From positions 18,104 to 82,103 of the forward strand of contig CAVQJP010000005.1 of NCBI GenBank assembly GCA_963712825.1: a stretch of DNA of 64,000 bases, written 5' to 3'. The notes beneath the pieces are model-generated. The model was not told the DNA's origin, ran no database searches, and saw nothing but the letters and a program-made list of their open reading frames with translations. The stretch comes from AP-15 sp963712825. Lineage in GTDB: Bacteria; Pseudomonadota; Alphaproteobacteria; ATCC43930; CGMCC-115725. The translations under genes were made by a program, and so were the position numbers. The first letter of the stretch is position 1; each line of letters begins with the position of its first letter. This document shows positions 62,025-64,000 of the stretch, in pieces.

Positions 62025-62390
62025 GTGGCGAAGCCCGAATGGGGCACCAAGCGGATTTGTCCGAGCTGCGGGACGCGCTATTACGACCTGCTGCGCAAGC
62101 CCGTGATCTGCCCGAAATGCAGCACGCCCTTTGACCCCGAGGCGTTCTTGAAGTCGCGCCGGACGCGGCCCGCGGCTCCGGTTGAAAAGGAGCTCGAACC
62201 GGTCGGCGCCGACGAGCTCGACACCGATACCGAGACCGAGGAGGGCGACGCCGCCGTCGAGGAGGAGGCGGCTCCGCTCGAGGAAGCCGAAGAGGAGGAT
62301 GAAGAGCTGCTCGAAGACGCCTCCGAGCTCGGCGAGGACGAGGACGACATGGCCGAGGTCATCGAGAATGTCGAAGAGGAGGAGCGCTGA
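62025..62390 (+). CDS. TIGR02300 (FYDLN acid) family protein
   Basis: 121-residue acidic protein characteristic of alphaproteobacteria. N-terminal zinc ribbon CPSCGTRYYDLLRKPVICPKCSTPFDPE (two CxxC pairs) with YYDLL in place of FYDLN; the rest is glutamate/aspartate-rich (EEEAAPLEEAEEEDEELLEDASELGEDEDD in pieces). GTG start at 62025, preceded by GGAGCTAAAAG. Function unknown. It is followed by a hairpin and a tRNA gene. Confidence 0.93.
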   Translation: MAKPEWGTKRICPSCGTRYYDLLRKPVICPKCSTPFDPEAFLKSRRTRPAAPVEKELEPVGADELDTDTETEEGDAAVEEEAAPLEEAEEEDEELLEDASELGEDEDDMAEVIENVEEEER

Positions 62391-62470
62391 CCCGCGGTCG
62401 CGGCTGCGGCCGCGTTTTTCGCTTGCCCGCGCCGGGCGGCCTTCCTAATTTTGCCGGCAGCCGCGAAACC

Positions 62471-62489
62471 GACCCCGCTTGTCGGGGTC
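62471..62489 (+). terminator. hairpin before tRNA gene
   Basis: GACCCCG-CTTGT-CGGGGTC forms a perfect 7-base-pair stem 81 bases after the TIGR02300 stop. There is no clear T-run after it, so terminator function is tentative. Confidence 0.4.
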
Positions 62490-62498
62490 ACAGCACTT

Positions 62499-62574
<76 letters not shown>

Positions 62575-62594
62575 TCTTTCCAATAGGATACGAA

Positions 62595-62640
62595 CCCATC
62601 CTCGGCGTCACTAACACGCTACTAACACGCAGAGGATGGG
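62595..62640. repeat. inverted and direct repeats at integrase/tRNA border
   Basis: CCCATCCTC (62595-62603) and its inverse GAGGATGGG (62632-62640) flank two direct copies of ACTAACACGC (62610-62629). They lie between the tRNA-Ala 3' end and the integrase. Such repeats are usual integrase arm or core sites. Confidence 0.6.
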
Positions 62641-63789
62641 TCGCAGGCAGCGGAAGCACTGCGAGACCCAAATCCGCGAAATAGCCGTCGATCGCTCTGA
62701 CCGCCCCGGCCAGGTGAATCCGGGCCGAATTTCGCGTAGCGTTCCGTCGTCCTATAGCCCGAGGAATGGCCGAGAAAGCCGGCGACTTCCCATACCGGCA
62801 CTCCGCGCTTGCGCATTTCGGCGGCTACGGTGTGCCGGATCGTGTAGGCCGTGACCTCCATGATCTGAGCTGATCGTGCGACGGCCCGCACGCCGATGCG
62901 TACGAGCAATCGCAGCGGCCTCACGCCGGATCCGGCATGACACTCGCTTGGTAAGATGGCGAAATATCATTTTCGTCCCGGCGAGCGACTTTCCTCTGTA
63001 TTGCACGATCGGGCCGGCCCGAAGACCACGCAGCCAGGGCAACAAGGCATCGCAAATCGGCAATGTCGGGCGGCGCTTCTTGTTCTGCGCGCGGCCGGCG
63101 CGGTTGAACCGGATCAGGCGCGCATCGCTATCCACCTGAAACGTGGTCAGCTCAAGGATCGCCGCCGGCCGAGCCGCCGTGGCGAAGGCTAACATCAAGT
63201 AGAGGATCTGGTGCGGTTCCGTGGCGGCGTCGAAAAGAGCCCTCGCCTCGTCGCGGGTCAACAGCCGTTCCCGCGGCTCCGCTTCCGGGGCTAACGAAAG
63301 CAAAATCCGCGGCACCGCCGTGATCTCGCCTTCTCGATGCGCCCGGTTCAATGCCGCTTGTCCAACGGAGAGGATTCGGCGGATATAGCCGTCGCTAAGC
63401 CCCTTGCTACGGAGTGAAGCAACGAATTCGCGTTGCCTCTGAGGGGTGATTTCCGAGACGAGAGCTCCGGCGAAGAATTCGGACCATTTTACAAGCCCGT
63501 AAGGTGTTGGCTCCGCACTCGGCAGGTACTTCGCGTGCTGTTCGAGATACCGCACTAGATAGGTTTCGAGCGGGGCGTCCTGAGGCTGCGTCTGCTCGAG
63601 CTTGGCGTTGGCGGTTATCCACGTGGCGAGCGCGAGCTTGGCTTCATCAAGATCGTCTGTGCCAAGCGATGTGCGGCAAGTCTGTCGGGTTGACGGGTCG
63701 AACCAAGTCCGACACCAGGCCGCACTGTTCCGCCGCCGGCTGAGCCAATATCCGCCGATCTGGCCAAGCCGGCCTTCTCCGTCGTGCAT
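62622..63789 (-). pseudogene. tyrosine site-specific integrase, one frameshift
   Basis: Phage-type tyrosine recombinase of about 385 residues. Frame 1 from ATG 63789: GGYWLSRRRNSAAWCRTWFDPSTRQT, core-binding domain, then RLLTRDEARALFDAATEPHQILYLMLAFATAARPAAILEL with the first catalytic Arg. The frame is lost between about 62870 and 62930; the other frame carries the catalytic box TAYTIRHTVAAEM, then FLGHSSGYRTTERYAKF with His/His and the Tyr nucleophile, stop at 62622. A +1 insertion explains the shift. It reads toward the tRNA-Ala gene, the usual orientation for islands integrated at tRNA genes. Confidence 0.83.
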
Positions 63790-63950
63790 GGTCCCTCTCG
63801 CTGGTCTTCGAGGTACGCGGCAACTTGCTCCTCTGTATATCGGATGCGGCCGCGACCGATACGGGTGTAGCCGAGCCGTCCGCGCTGTCGCTCGCGTTTG
63901 ACGGTTTGCGTCGAGCAGCCCAGCGCCTGGGCCACTTCGCCCTCGGTCAA
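63615..63950 (-). CDS. helix-turn-helix DNA-binding protein (excisionase-like)
   Basis: TTG at 63950 begins (M)TEGEVAQALGCSTQTVKRERQRGRLGYTRIGRGRIRYTEEQVAAYLE, a MerR/excisionase-type winged helix pattern found next to island integrases. The frame is open to the window edge upstream (LSLPRL precedes TEGEV), so a start beyond base 64000 is possible. It continues in frame to a TAA at 63615, overlapping the integrase start by about 175 bases; the tail after YLEDQREGP is not family-like. Probably controls integrase direction or is the island excisionase. Confidence 0.65.
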   Translation of the reverse strand: MTEGEVAQALGCSTQTVKRERQRGRLGYTRIGRGRIRYTEEQVAAYLEDQREGPCTTEKAGLARSADIGSAGGGTVRPGVGLGSTRQPDRLAAHRLAQTILMKPSSRSPRG

Positions 63951-64000
63951 TAGGCGAGGCAGCGATAGGATCCGACCCCCGCCGGCGTCAGGCGCCCTCG

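Overview
The window is a GC-rich (roughly two thirds G+C by eye) chromosomal segment of an alphaproteobacterium. The assignment rests on SciP (the DUF1153 antagonist of CtrA), a TIGR02300/FYDLN-type acidic protein, the order aroA-cmk-rpsA-ihfB-lapA and the order thrS-infC-rpmI-rplT-pheS-pheT. The species cannot be named; Rhodospirillales or Hyphomicrobiales-like soil lineages are a reasonable guess. LAYOUT. 0-12.5 kb: metabolism and repair genes: an acyl-CoA dehydrogenase cut by the window edge, an AlkA-type glycosylase with a LOG-family enzyme, a composite isocitrate dehydrogenase locus (stump of the dimeric isozyme followed by a monomeric icd with two frameshifts), a 2-hydroxyacid dehydrogenase, GNAT and DOPA-dioxygenase-like genes, a DUF882 peptidase, an L,D-transpeptidase and recQ. 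12.5-15.4 kb: three tandem Flp-type pilin genes, with a decayed copy of the start of the neighbouring GT87 glycosyltransferase gene between the first two. 15.4-25.3 kb: sciP, a compact queuosine operon (tgt-queF-queG), a DUF5131 phage-type protein, a DUF336 protein, an F420-type oxidoreductase, DUF2784 and a frameshifted gabD. 25.3-30.1 kb: an accessory stretch with a ParE-type toxin and a frameshifted antitoxin, then a restriction-modification cassette bounded on both sides by fragments of a second gabD copy, then iteron-like repeats. 30-44.5 kb: a signalling and redox stretch: a secreted protein, a five-heme cytochrome c and a (frameshifted) class III cyclase in one transcription unit; a FecR-domain secreted protein; a membrane-anchored TIR-STAND-LRR protein; a second DUF882 peptidase; and an FAD-oxidoreductase/double cNMP-binding/polyferredoxin fusion with a His-rich membrane partner. 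44.7-49 kb: glycosyltransferase, MmgE/PrpD and alpha/beta-hydrolase genes. 49-62.4 kb: the two translation and housekeeping clusters. 62.5-64 kb: tRNA-Ala(GGC) followed immediately by a frameshifted tyrosine integrase and a helix-turn-helix gene, the left edge of a genomic island that runs out of the window.

HOW THE GENES WORK TOGETHER. Tgt, QueF and QueG cover base exchange, preQ0 reduction and the final epoxyqueuosine reduction of tRNA queuosine synthesis. ThrS/IF3/L35/L20/PheST and AroA/Cmk/S1/IHF are standard co-expressed growth genes. The cyclase and the double cNMP-binding oxidoreductase may be linked through a cyclic nucleotide, which is inference.

MOST INTERESTING. (1) The 981-residue TIR - two TM - nSTAND-like NTPase - TM - LRR protein at 37151-40096 has the domain order of plant TIR-NLR receptors and is the best candidate for an undescribed immune-type sensor. 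(2) The R-M cassette sits precisely between rotated gabD fragments. (3) The 811-residue FAD/cNMP/[4Fe-4S] fusion is unusual. Six reading-frame breaks occur in otherwise intact genes; five are single-base insertions, so sequencing error must be excluded before calling these pseudogenes.
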